A stretch of 14,706 nt of DNA from Neisseriaceae bacterium (GCA_947441745.1 CANEUJ010000027.1:1-14706), one strand, 5' to 3'. Positions 1 through 7,228 are shown, counted from the stretch's first letter. The notes: generated from the letters alone by a model not told the origin. Numbers and translations: made by a program.

Positions 1-1140
1 AGTGGTATTGATAAAATCACACATTTTGATGCGAGTAGCTTTGGCACTCAGTTTGCGGGTGAAGTGAAAAATTTCTCTACCAATGGGTTTATTGATGAAA
101 AAGATTCAAGACGTATGGATTTATTTATTCGTTACGGTATGGTAGCAGGTGCTCAAGCAGTTCGTGATGCTGGACTAGAAGAGTACAAAAACCTTGATAA
201 AACACGTGTTGGGGTGATTCTTGGCTCTGGAATAGGTGGTTTACCTTCGATTGAAGAAAACTCAATCATTCTTAAAGAGCGTGGCCCACGTAAAATATCA
301 CCATTTTTTATTACGGGAGCAATTGGTAATATGGCCGCTGGTAATCTATCTATCTTATATGGTTATCAAGGTGTAAACTATGGTGTTGTTAGTGCGTGTG
401 CTAGTAGTAATCACTGTATTGGTGATGCTATGCGATACATACAACATGGAGATTGCGATGTTGTTTTAGCTGGTGGTGCTGAGTCACCAATTTGTGGTGT
501 TGGTGTCGCTGGGTTTAATGCATGTCGTGCTTTATCAACTAGAAATGACGATCCAAAAACAGCTTCAAGACCCTGGGATCGTGATCGTGATGGCTTTGTA
601 ATTGGGGAAGGTTCAGCTGTATTAGTGTTAGAAGAATATGAACACGCAAAAAAACGTGGAGCTAAAATTTACGCAGAATTAATTGGTTACGGCGCAACTG
701 CTGATGCTTATCATATGACAGCACCAACTGTAGATGGCCCTCTTAGAAGTATGCAACAAGCTCTAAAAAGTGCTGGGTTAAATGCACAAGATGTAGACTA
801 TGTAAATGCACACGGCACATCGACCCCTGTTGGTGATTTAAACGAAACTAATGCCATGAAAGCTTGTTTTGGTGATTATGCAAACAAGGTAGCGATTAGT
901 TCAACTAAATCTATGACGGGGCACTTATTGGGTGCAGCAAGTGCAATTGAAGCAGTATTTTCGATTATGGCTTTAAAAGAAAATATAATTCCACCAACTA
1001 TAAATATACTTAACCAAGACGAAGAATGTGATTTGGATTATACTCCAAATATAGCTCGCGAAAAACCAGTAAATGTAGTATTGTCTAATTCATTTGGTTT
1101 TGGTGGAGTTAATTCAACAGTTATTTTTAGAAAGATTTAA
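1..1140 (+). CDS. fabF: beta-ketoacyl-ACP synthase II, 5' end cut by window edge
   Basis: FabF (KAS II) is a cytosolic enzyme that condenses malonyl-ACP with a growing acyl-ACP in fatty acid elongation. The reading frame is open from base 1 and the first 21 codons (SGIDKITHFDASSF...) already match the FabF N-terminal region. The in-frame GTG at 64 is therefore internal, and only about 35 to 40 residues with the true start are missing. The thiolase-fold catalytic triad is complete: nucleophile Cys in SACASS (codon 397-399), His in NAHGTSTP (811-813), and His in KSMTGHLLGA (922-924) with its Lys at 907-909. The C-terminal glycine loop reads SFGFGGVNST; FabF usually has T where V stands. The stop lies 3 bases before yggX, which suggests co-transcription. 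Arginine is mostly CGT/CGC in the first two thirds, as in a well-expressed gene. Identification is near certain; acpP would be the expected upstream neighbour. Confidence 0.97.
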   Translation, partial: SGIDKITHFDASSFGTQFAGEVKNFSTNGFIDEKDSRRMDLFIRYGMVAGAQAVRDAGLEEYKNLDKTRVGVILGSGIGGLPSIEENSIILKERGPRKISPFFITGAIGNMAAGNLSILYGYQGVNYGVVSACASSNHCIGDAMRYIQHGDCDVVLAGGAESPICGVGVAGFNACRALSTRNDDPKTASRPWDRDRDGFVIGEGSAVLVLEEYEHAKKRGAKIYAELIGYGATADAYHMTAPTVDGPLRSMQQALKSAGLNAQDVDYVNAHGTSTPVGDLNETNAMKACFGDYANKVAISSTKSMTGHLLGAASAIEAVFSIMALKENIIPPTINILNQDEECDLDYTPNIAREKPVNVVLSNSFGFGGVNSTVIFRKI

Positions 1141-1143
1141 ACA

Positions 1144-1383
1144 ATGACTCGTACAGTAAAATGTGTTAAATTAGGAATAGAAGCTGAAGCTCTCGAGTTG
1201 CAACCTTTGCCAGGAGATCTTGGAAAACGTTTATTTGATAACGTATCGAAAGAGGCATGGCAAAACTGGCTGAAACATCAAACAATGCTTATTAATGAAA
1301 ATAGACTAAACCTTGCCGATGAAGCTTCACGCAAATATCTACGCCAACAATTAGAATATTATTTTTTTTCTGAAGCTAAATAA
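1144..1383 (+). CDS. yggX: YggX-type Fe(II) trafficking / oxidative damage protection protein
   Basis: This small cytosolic protein belongs to the YggX family, linked in enteric bacteria to protecting Fe-S clusters against oxidants and to handling labile iron. The family pattern is clear along its 79 residues: an N-terminal MTRTVKC with the conserved Cys7, then PGDLGKR, SKEAW, KHQTMLINENRLNL and a C-terminal RKYLRQQLEYYFF. It is about ten residues shorter than the E. coli protein, the loss being in the variable acidic tail after the last helix. It starts 3 bases after fabF, and its TAA stop overlaps the galU start codon by one base (TAATG), so translation of the three genes is probably coupled. 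No strong Shine-Dalgarno precedes its ATG; a weak AGAAAGA lies at the end of fabF. In E. coli the gene is next to mutY, so this placement differs from that. Confidence 0.95.
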   Translation: MTRTVKCVKLGIEAEALELQPLPGDLGKRLFDNVSKEAWQNWLKHQTMLINENRLNLADEASRKYLRQQLEYYFFSEAK

Positions 1384-2255
1384 TGCCACCTCCAAGAATA
1401 ACTAAAGCTGTATTCCCTGTTGCAGGGTTAGGTACTAGGTTTTTACCAGCAACTAAAGCCTCCCCTAAAGAGATGCTCTCAATTGTTGATAAACCATTGA
1501 TTCAATACGCAGTCGAAGAAGCCGTAAAAGCAGGGATAACTGATTTGATTTTTATTACTGGACGTAATAAGCGTTCAATAGAAGATCATTTTGATAAAGC
1601 ATATGAATTAGAATCTGAATTAGAATTAAAAAATAAAACAGAAATGCTAAAAATTGCAAGAAATGTACTACCCGAAAATGTAAACTGTATTTATATAAGG
1701 CAGTCTGAAGCTATTGGTCTAGGACATGCTGTATTATGTGCTAAATCTGTAATTGGTAACGAACCATTTGCAGTAATTCTAGCTGATGAGTTAGTTGACT
1801 CACCAAGTGGAGCTCTGAAACAAATGATAGAAGTATATGAAAAAACTAATTCATCTGTATTAGGACTAAATGAGGTAGCATTAGCTGATATCTCTTCATA
1901 TGGAATAGTAGAAATTTCTGATGATGAATATCCTAAAGTTAAAAAAATAGTGGAAAAACCCAATCCTGAATTAGCCCCATCTAATCTAGCAGTAATTGGT
2001 CGCTATATTTTAACTCCTACAATCTTTGCTCTACTAGACAAGACCTCAAAAGGAGTTGGTGGTGAAATCCAATTAACTGATGCTATATCTAGTTTATTGC
2101 AATATGAAGATATATATGGACAAATTATATCTGGAACCCGCTATGACTGTGGTTCTAAATTAGGATTTTTAAAAGCAACAGTTGAGTTTGGATTAAAACA
2201 TCCAGAAACGGGTAATGAATTTAAAAAATTCTTACAAAACCTAAAATTATTATAA
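1383..2255 (+). CDS. galU: UTP-glucose-1-phosphate uridylyltransferase
   Basis: GalU makes UDP-glucose from UTP and glucose 1-phosphate in the cytosol, supplying precursors for LPS, capsule and other glycans. The 290-residue protein has the full family signature: the nucleotide-binding loop AGLGTRFLPATKASPKEM at residues 14-31, the metal-ligand region LADEL at 133-137 (Asp135), VEKP at 190-193, GRYIL at 206-210, and GGEIQLTDA at 226-234. The length is normal for the family. The ATG at 1383 shares one base with the yggX stop and has no convincing Shine-Dalgarno, so reinitiation after yggX is likely. The next in-frame Met (residue 31) would remove the catalytic loop, so this start is well supported. 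galE, the next enzyme in UDP-hexose metabolism, lies 2.4 kb away on the opposite strand. A Glu/Leu-rich stretch around residues 76-85 comes from a short imperfect nucleotide repeat and looks unremarkable. Confidence 0.97.
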   Translation: MPPPRITKAVFPVAGLGTRFLPATKASPKEMLSIVDKPLIQYAVEEAVKAGITDLIFITGRNKRSIEDHFDKAYELESELELKNKTEMLKIARNVLPENVNCIYIRQSEAIGLGHAVLCAKSVIGNEPFAVILADELVDSPSGALKQMIEVYEKTNSSVLGLNEVALADISSYGIVEISDDEYPKVKKIVEKPNPELAPSNLAVIGRYILTPTIFALLDKTSKGVGGEIQLTDAISSLLQYEDIYGQIISGTRYDCGSKLGFLKATVEFGLKHPETGNEFKKFLQNLKLL

Positions 2256-2267
2256 GGAAGTCCGCAA

Positions 2268-3380
2268 ATGTTAGTTGGTATACCTAAAGAAATTAAAAAT
2301 CATGAATATCGCGTGGGCATGACCCCAGCTGGAGTAAACGAGTTAATTCGCCATGGTCATCAAGTTATGGTACAAAAAGATGCTGGTGATGGCGTTGGCT
2401 TTAGTGATGCAGACTATCTAAAAGTTGGAGCCATCATAATTAATAATGCCAAGGAAATTTATGCTAAAAGTGATATGATAGTTAAGGTTAAAGAACCACA
2501 ACATATAGAATGCGAAATGTTACGCCCTGGGCAGTTATTATTCACTTATTTACATCTAGCACCTGACCCAGAGCAAACCAAAGCCCTAATAAAATCAGGA
2601 TGTGTAGCAATAGCATATGAAACAGTTACTGATGATAATGGAGGGCTACCACTATTAGCACCAATGTCAGAAGTTGCTGGACGATTATCAATCCAGTCTG
2701 GAGCTCATGCATTAGAAAAGCATAAAGGAGGCAGTGGAATTCTACTAGGTGGCGTACCAGGAGTAAAACCCGCTAATGTTGTAGTTATTGGAGGAGGTGT
2801 TGTTGGGGTGAATGCTGCTCGAATGGCAATAGGACTTGGAGCTGATGTTACTATTTTGGATCGTAATCTAAACGTTTTAAAAGAAATCGATAGCATGTAT
2901 AATGGTCGCATTAAGACTTTATATAGTAATCATATGAACCTTGAAATTGCTGTAGCTGAAGCTGATTTAGTAATTGGTGCGGTATTAATAGCTGGTGCTG
3001 CAGCACCTAAATTGGTTACTAAAGAGATGCTTAAAACCATGAAAAAAGGTAGCGTACTTGTTGATGTAGCTATTGACCAAGGTGGTTGCTTTGAAACATC
3101 AAAGGCAACAACCCATCAAGCTCCTACCTTTGTAGTTGAAGGAGTTGTTCATTACTGTGTTGCTAATATGCCTGGAGCGGCTGCAACTACATCTACCCTG
3201 GCACTTACTAATGCAACACTACCATTTGCAATAACACTAGCTAATAAAGGTTGGAAAGAAGCAATTAAATCCAATAAACATCTAAAAAATGGATTAAACA
3301 TCTGTGAAGGTAAAGTAACCTATGAAGCTGTAGCACGAGATTTGGGATATTCATACGTACCACCTGAGAGTTTAATTTAG
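2268..3380 (+). CDS. ald: alanine dehydrogenase (NAD-dependent)
   Basis: This enzyme reversibly and oxidatively deaminates L-alanine to pyruvate and ammonia with NAD. It is 370 residues long, the usual size, and the residue numbering matches the characterised family: Arg15 in YRVGMTP, Lys75 in VKVKEP, His96 in TYLHLA and Asp270 in VDVAIDQGG, the substrate-binding and catalytic positions. The Rossmann loop GGGVVG is at 175-180, and Asp198 (ILDRN) at the end of the second strand favours NAD over NADP. A good Shine-Dalgarno, AAGGAAG at 2254-2260, overlaps the galU stop codon and lies 7 bases before the ATG, so the gene is probably translated from the same mRNA as galU. The catalytic residues exclude the related transhydrogenase alpha subunit, which is longer and continues into membrane segments. 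What alanine turnover has to do with galU and yggX is not evident; the linkage may simply be shared transcription. Confidence 0.96.
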   Translation: MLVGIPKEIKNHEYRVGMTPAGVNELIRHGHQVMVQKDAGDGVGFSDADYLKVGAIIINNAKEIYAKSDMIVKVKEPQHIECEMLRPGQLLFTYLHLAPDPEQTKALIKSGCVAIAYETVTDDNGGLPLLAPMSEVAGRLSIQSGAHALEKHKGGSGILLGGVPGVKPANVVVIGGGVVGVNAARMAIGLGADVTILDRNLNVLKEIDSMYNGRIKTLYSNHMNLEIAVAEADLVIGAVLIAGAAAPKLVTKEMLKTMKKGSVLVDVAIDQGGCFETSKATTHQAPTFVVEGVVHYCVANMPGAAATTSTLALTNATLPFAITLANKGWKEAIKSNKHLKNGLNICEGKVTYEAVARDLGYSYVPPESLI

Positions 3381-3406
3381 CTACTCTATACGTCATATAG
3401 GCGTAG
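3381..3406 (+). other. small imperfect hairpin between ald and the MFS gene
   Basis: The spacer just after the ald stop can fold: CTAC (3381-3384) pairs with GTAG (3403-3406) and CTATA (3386-3390) with TATAG (3396-3400), around the loop CGTCA, with a T opposite GC as an internal bulge. No T-run follows, so it is not a convincing rho-independent terminator. It could be a processing or mRNA-stability element, or chance. It takes up most of the 41-base gap and leaves no obvious promoter or Shine-Dalgarno for the next gene. Confidence 0.3.
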
Positions 3407-3421
3407 AAATTTTAAAGTATT

Positions 3422-4630
3422 ATGTATTTACAAAATCACAAACGCCAACTAACTATACTAATGACTTTGTTATTTTTTCTGTCACAAGCCTGTACAGATA
3501 TATATGTAGCTGGACTACCCCAAATGACTCTGGAGTTTAATACTAGTCTAAGCACTATGTCTTCAACCATAGGGGCTTATACATATTCTCAAGCATTTTT
3601 CTTTTTATTTATTGGTGTGCTTAGTGATTTATTTGGTAGGCGTAAAATACTACTCCCAGGTATTGCCATTCAAGTGCTAGCTTCAATTTTGATAGCATTA
3701 AATCACTCAATAAATATGTTTATAATACTACGTATATTTCAAGCAATTGGTAGTGCTTCAATATATATTGTATTACGTTTAGTTATCAAAGATGTAATGA
3801 ATCGTGATGAGCAAATTGGTGTAACAGGAATTTTTGTAACTGCCCTACCTTTATCTCTTGCAGTAGCACCTGTTGCTGGAGCATGGATTATAAAGTTGCT
3901 AGGATGGCGTTATTGTTTTAGCATCGTTGGGATTATCCAAGGAATATTACTTGTTTGGGCTTTTATACTAATAAAAGAGTCTAATCATAGTACCAAATCG
4001 TTTCGATCAAACTTTAATCTAAAAAGATATATTGAGAGTTACTCTATTATATTAAAAACACCTTTATTTTATACTTTAGCACTAATAATTGGTGGTGTTT
4101 TTGCCTCCTATTATGGGTTTATAACAATATCCAGCTATATGTATATCAATGAATACCATGTTTCAAGTATCACATATTCATATATCTTTATTGTAATTGC
4201 TGGGTTTTACCTATTCGGTAATCAAATTATGTTATGGTTAAATCGTGCTCATGTGCCATCATGGGAACTAATTAAAAATGGAGTTATTATTTCAAGCATT
4301 GGTCTTTGTATAATAATATTTGGCACAGCATTTCAATCTATAGGATTAACCACATTGATTTCAATAACATGCGGAGTGATTTTACTTAGAATGGCTACAG
4401 CATTTATAAACCCACCAATACAGGTTGCGGTTATTCATAACTTTAGTAATAACGGTGCTCAAGCTATTGGTTTAATAAGCTCTTTACAGTATTTCGCTGC
4501 GGGGATAGGATCTTTTACTACATCAGTTTTACCTTGGCAACCTAGTACAAACTTGATACTTAGTTCGTTATTTTTTTGTATGATTTCTTTTATAGGATAC
4601 AAACTCTGCCCATCAAATAAAATGATATAG
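3422..4630 (+). CDS. MFS transporter of the Bcr/CflA drug-resistance type
   Basis: This is a predicted inner-membrane proton-coupled exporter of the major facilitator superfamily, with 402 very hydrophobic residues, fitting twelve transmembrane helices. The first helix carries the Bcr/CflA signature ACTDIYVAGLPQM at 23-35, with Asp26. MFS motif A, GVLSDLFGRRK, is at 65-75 between helices 2 and 3; LRIFQAIGSAS is at 103-113 in helix 4; and the antiporter-type motif C, APVAGAW, is at 149-155 in helix 5. A basic, polar stretch near residues 185-210 fits the central cytoplasmic loop between the two six-helix halves. The substrate cannot be read from the sequence; relatives export chloramphenicol, bicyclomycin, sulfonamides or small metabolites. 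The ATG at 3422 has no clear Shine-Dalgarno, so expression may be weak or coupled to ald. The gene ends 2 bases from the convergent galE. Family assignment is firm; subfamily and function are inference. Confidence 0.85.
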   Translation: MYLQNHKRQLTILMTLLFFLSQACTDIYVAGLPQMTLEFNTSLSTMSSTIGAYTYSQAFFFLFIGVLSDLFGRRKILLPGIAIQVLASILIALNHSINMFIILRIFQAIGSASIYIVLRLVIKDVMNRDEQIGVTGIFVTALPLSLAVAPVAGAWIIKLLGWRYCFSIVGIIQGILLVWAFILIKESNHSTKSFRSNFNLKRYIESYSIILKTPLFYTLALIIGGVFASYYGFITISSYMYINEYHVSSITYSYIFIVIAGFYLFGNQIMLWLNRAHVPSWELIKNGVIISSIGLCIIIFGTAFQSIGLTTLISITCGVILLRMATAFINPPIQVAVIHNFSNNGAQAIGLISSLQYFAAGIGSFTTSVLPWQPSTNLILSSLFFCMISFIGYKLCPSNKMI

Positions 4631-4646
4631 TTTTATAAGTTTTTTT
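4617..4646 (+). terminator. weak A/T-only terminator-like hairpin at the MFS/galE junction
   Basis: ATAAAA (4617-4622) can pair with TTTTAT (4631-4636) around the loop TGATATAG, which contains the MFS stop codon, and a run of seven T follows at 4640-4646. The layout resembles an intrinsic terminator for the plus strand, but a six-pair stem without G or C would be weak. The T-rich flank on the other side could give slight termination of galE as well. It is the only terminator-like structure at this convergent junction. Confidence 0.3.
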
Positions 4647-5631
4647 GGAAATTCCAGCTATCTAAACACATTTGTTCAATTCCAAATTGTGTTTTAAAAC
4701 CAAGAAGTTTATTAGCAAGAGTGGGATTAGCATAGCAAATTGCAATATCACCATGACGCCTTGGGGCAAGTCTATAGTTAATAGTCTGACCACTTGCTTT
4801 TTGATAAGCATTCACGACATCTAGTACTGAATAACCAACCCCTGTACCTAGATTAACAGTAATTAATTCACACCCATGAGTTTCAAAGTATTTCAAAGCT
4901 TGGATATGACCAATAGCCAAATCAACAACGTGGATATAATCACGTACTCCAGTACCATCATGTGTATTGTAATCACTCCCAAAAACAGTTAAAAAATCAC
5001 GTTTACCACTAGCAACTTGAGCAATATATGGCATAAGGTTATTGGGGATACCATTGGGGTTTTCACCAATTAAACATGACTGGTGAGCACCAACTGGATT
5101 AAAATATCTAAGTAAGGCAATACTCCAGCTTTTATCTGAGTTATATATATCTCGAAGCAACTGCTCGATAACTAGTTTACTAAATCCATAAGGGTTGGTA
5201 GTTTGTAATGGAAAATCTTCGGTAATCGGTATTGTTGCTGGGTCACCATAAACGGTTGCTGATGAACTAAAAACAATTTTTTTTACATTATGTTTTTTCA
5301 TTATTTCGAATAATATAATACTACCACTAATATTGTTTTCGTAGTATTCAAGTGGCATAGTTACTGATTCACCTACGGATTTTAAAGCCGCAAAATGAAT
5401 AACTGCATCGATTTTATGTTTAGTAAATAAATCATCCAATAACGTGCTATATTTAATATCAAAACTATAAAATATTGGACGAATATTGGTGATTATTTCT
5501 ATTTTATCTAATACTTTAATATCTGAATTACATAAATTATCCACGATAATTACATTATGACCTACCTTAATTAGCTCAACAACCGTATGTGAGCCAATAT
5601 AACCAGTACCACCTGTTATAAGTATATTCAT
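4633..5631 (-). CDS. galE: UDP-glucose 4-epimerase
   Basis: GalE interconverts UDP-glucose and UDP-galactose with tightly bound NAD, supplying galactose residues for surface glycans and allowing galactose use. It is an extended short-chain dehydrogenase of 332 residues, close to the usual 338. The NAD loop TGGTGYIGSH is at 6-15, Asp31 (IVDNL) binds the adenosine ribose, HFAALKSVGES spans 79-89, and the catalytic set is Ser124 (SSSATVYG), Tyr148 and Lys152 (NPYGFSK). The C-terminal sugar-nucleotide region with RDYIHVVDLA and LAPRRHGD is present. It is the last gene of the minus-strand run: its ATG directly abuts the stop of the soluble dsbC, with AAAGGC (complement of 5639-5644) inside that gene as the likely ribosome-binding site. 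It converges with the MFS gene across a 2-base gap. Function is near certain; why it is transcribed with dsbC is unclear. Confidence 0.97.
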   Translation of the reverse strand: MNILITGGTGYIGSHTVVELIKVGHNVIIVDNLCNSDIKVLDKIEIITNIRPIFYSFDIKYSTLLDDLFTKHKIDAVIHFAALKSVGESVTMPLEYYENNISGSIILFEIMKKHNVKKIVFSSSATVYGDPATIPITEDFPLQTTNPYGFSKLVIEQLLRDIYNSDKSWSIALLRYFNPVGAHQSCLIGENPNGIPNNLMPYIAQVASGKRDFLTVFGSDYNTHDGTGVRDYIHVVDLAIGHIQALKYFETHGCELITVNLGTGVGYSVLDVVNAYQKASGQTINYRLAPRRHGDIAICYANPTLANKLLGFKTQFGIEQMCLDSWNFQKNL

Positions 5632-6384
5632 CTATAAAGCCTTTGATGGAGCAGGTTTTTTAGGTTTGGGACTTGCATCAGTTAACAATTGATTCAGATA
5701 GTCTGCAGGTATTAGCCCTGTCATTACCTGGCCACTTGCTAAAACAATCGTTGGAGAAGCCTCAACACCGATTTTTTTAGAAGCAAAATCTTTAATTATT
5801 TGAAGATTATCCGCATTTTTACAATCAGCTCTGTTTGGAAGTGTAGTTCCATTTATCATCCACTCAAGAAATACTTTATTCGGATTTTCTGCACAAATAA
5901 TTTTTTTAGAATCAGTTTCTGCATTAGCGTGAATTGATAAAGGATACAAAAAGTAATAAACAGTCACATTAGTTAATTTAGGAATAACCTCTTGTTCTAG
6001 ACGCTGACAAAATGGACAATCTGGGTCGGTAAAAACAGCTATTTTACGCTCTCCGCTACCATTTACTCTAATCAAAGCATACTTAAATGGTAACTGATTA
6101 AAATCAACGCGACTAAGTTGTTCAACTCTTGACTCAGTCAAGCTTTGCTTAGTGGTTAAGTCAACCATATTTCCCAAAAAAGCATAGCGTCCCGTACTAT
6201 CAACATAAAATACTTTATGCCCAGATACCACCTCGTATACATTAGTTAGTGCTGTTGCATTTATTTGATCAATATTAAGCTCAGGAAGGCTAGTTTTAAG
6301 ACTAGCCTTAATATCTTGTGAAATATTACCTGCACCAAAAACTATGGTAGCAGATAATAAAAGTATAGTTAATAATTTTTTCAT
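5632..6384 (-). CDS. dsbC: periplasmic thiol:disulfide isomerase, DsbC family, soluble copy
   Basis: DsbC-type proteins shuffle wrong disulfides in the periplasm as V-shaped dimers kept reduced by DsbD. This copy has a Sec signal peptide (MKKLLTILLLSATIVFG, cleavage near residues 17-19), a DsbC_N-like dimerisation region to about residue 95 and a thioredoxin fold with CPFC at 123-126. A second, structural cysteine pair, Cys164 and Cys188, is retained. The cis-proline is in EASPT (Pro211), with Ser before the Pro where DsbC normally has Thr. The tail SPKPKKPAPSKAL is basic and proline-rich. I prefer the ATG at 6384 (250 residues) to the in-frame TTG one codon upstream. It lies just downstream of a second dsbC paralogue, separated by a tandem TAA TAA stop and the TTG codon, and has no strong Shine-Dalgarno, so coupling is likely. 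Family assignment is strong; isomerase rather than oxidase activity is inferred. Confidence 0.88.
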   Translation of the reverse strand: MKKLLTILLLSATIVFGAGNISQDIKASLKTSLPELNIDQINATALTNVYEVVSGHKVFYVDSTGRYAFLGNMVDLTTKQSLTESRVEQLSRVDFNQLPFKYALIRVNGSGERKIAVFTDPDCPFCQRLEQEVIPKLTNVTVYYFLYPLSIHANAETDSKKIICAENPNKVFLEWMINGTTLPNRADCKNADNLQIIKDFASKKIGVEASPTIVLASGQVMTGLIPADYLNQLLTDASPKPKKPAPSKAL

Positions 6385-6390
6385 CAATTA

Positions 6391-7170
6391 TTATTTAGGT
6401 GCTGAAGCATCTTTTGGCGTCTTACCTGAAGCTTCATCCATTTGACTAATCAATTGATCCGCAGGTACCATTCCAGGTAATATATGACCATTACTTAGAA
6501 TAACCGTAGGGGTTCCTTCAACTTGAACAACTTCAGAACCAATTTTATATACTTTGTCCAAATCAGAAGTATCACAACTAGTATTAGTAGGCAACTGAGT
6601 CTTATTTCTCATCCATTGAACCCATGCATTTGTTCTATCTTTACTACACCAAATTGCCTCAGAATATGCTTTTGCATTCTTATGCATTGGTAGAGGGAAT
6701 AAGAAAGTATAAATAGTTGTATTAGTTAGATTAGATGCAACTTGTTTTTCAAACATCTGGCAGTATGGGCATTCAGGATCAGAGAATACGACAATCTTAC
6801 GCTCTCCAGTACCATTTACCTCTTTAATAGCTAAGTCAAGTGGAAGATCACTCCATTTGATTTTATTAAGCTCTTGGGTACGAGCTTCAGTAATACTTTT
6901 TTTAGTAGTAGTATCAATAATATTACCAAAAATAAGATATTTACCATCAGTGCTAGTGTAAAACAGTTTACGTCCAACTACAACTTCATAGATACCATTA
7001 ATTGGAGATTTTCTAACTTCATCAATCTTAGTTAGATCAGGTATTTCCTTCGTTAATTGAGCTTTAACTTGCTCTGGTGATTTACCTGAAGCATTACCGT
7101 TACATCCTGAAACGATTGCTCCAGTAGCTAAAGCCACTAGTAAACTAGAAATTAATTTAATTTTTTTCAT
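6391..7170 (-). CDS. dsbC: lipoprotein thiol:disulfide isomerase, DsbC family
   Basis: This second DsbC homologue has 259 residues and a lipoprotein signal: a basic hydrophobic N-terminus ending in the lipobox VSGC with Cys23 as the predicted lipidated residue. The +2 residue is Asn, not Asp, which by the Lol rule of enteric bacteria predicts outer-membrane anchoring facing the periplasm. The DsbC_N-like region runs to about residue 110. The thioredoxin domain has the active site CPYC at 134-137, the second pair Cys175 and Cys199, and the usual cis-proline loop EGTPT (Pro221). It aligns along its length with the copy immediately downstream (shared GERKI.VF.DP.CP.CQ, ADQL/ADYL region), so the two arose by tandem duplication, but divergence is considerable and duplication is not recent. 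A 58-base gap upstream holds a possible promoter. Active-site and signal features are read directly; lipidation and localisation are predictions. Confidence 0.88.
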   Translation of the reverse strand: MKKIKLISSLLVALATGAIVSGCNGNASGKSPEQVKAQLTKEIPDLTKIDEVRKSPINGIYEVVVGRKLFYTSTDGKYLIFGNIIDTTTKKSITEARTQELNKIKWSDLPLDLAIKEVNGTGERKIVVFSDPECPYCQMFEKQVASNLTNTTIYTFLFPLPMHKNAKAYSEAIWCSKDRTNAWVQWMRNKTQLPTNTSCDTSDLDKVYKIGSEVVQVEGTPTVILSNGHILPGMVPADQLISQMDEASGKTPKDASAPK

Positions 7171-7189
7171 TTGATTATATACATCCTAT

Positions 7190-7221
7190 ATTATAAAACT
7201 TGTTAAAAAGTATAACATTTT
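7190..7221 (-). promoter_or_regulatory. possible promoter and A/T hairpin before the lipoprotein dsbC
   Basis: In the only sizeable gap of the minus-strand run, the minus strand reads a perfect TATAAT (complement of 7190-7195). The -35 region is poor (TGTTAT 16 bases upstream is the best match). The same stretch can form an A/T-rich hairpin, TGTTA pairing with TAACA around TACTTTT, extendable by AAAA/TTTT across a 2-base bulge, which could weakly attenuate read-through from the ubi genes. Both readings are tentative. Confidence 0.3.
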
Positions 7222-7228
7222 AATACGC

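Noticed and set aside
64..66. GTG as the start of fabF
   Set aside because: The 21 codons before it are open and match the FabF N-terminal region, so the gene enters from outside the window and this GTG is an internal valine.
1600..1640. Short direct repeat (GAATTAGAA) in galU
   Set aside because: It only encodes a Glu/Leu-rich helix and has two imperfect copies; there is no sign of a mobile or regulatory repeat.
1691..1963. Open frame on the minus strand inside galU
   Set aside because: It is fully inside a strongly supported gene, has no recognisable domain and no ribosome-binding context; it is a shadow frame.
6385..6387. TTG as the start of the soluble dsbC
   Set aside because: It is directly followed by an ATG and a typical MKK signal-peptide start; the ATG at 6384 is the simpler choice.
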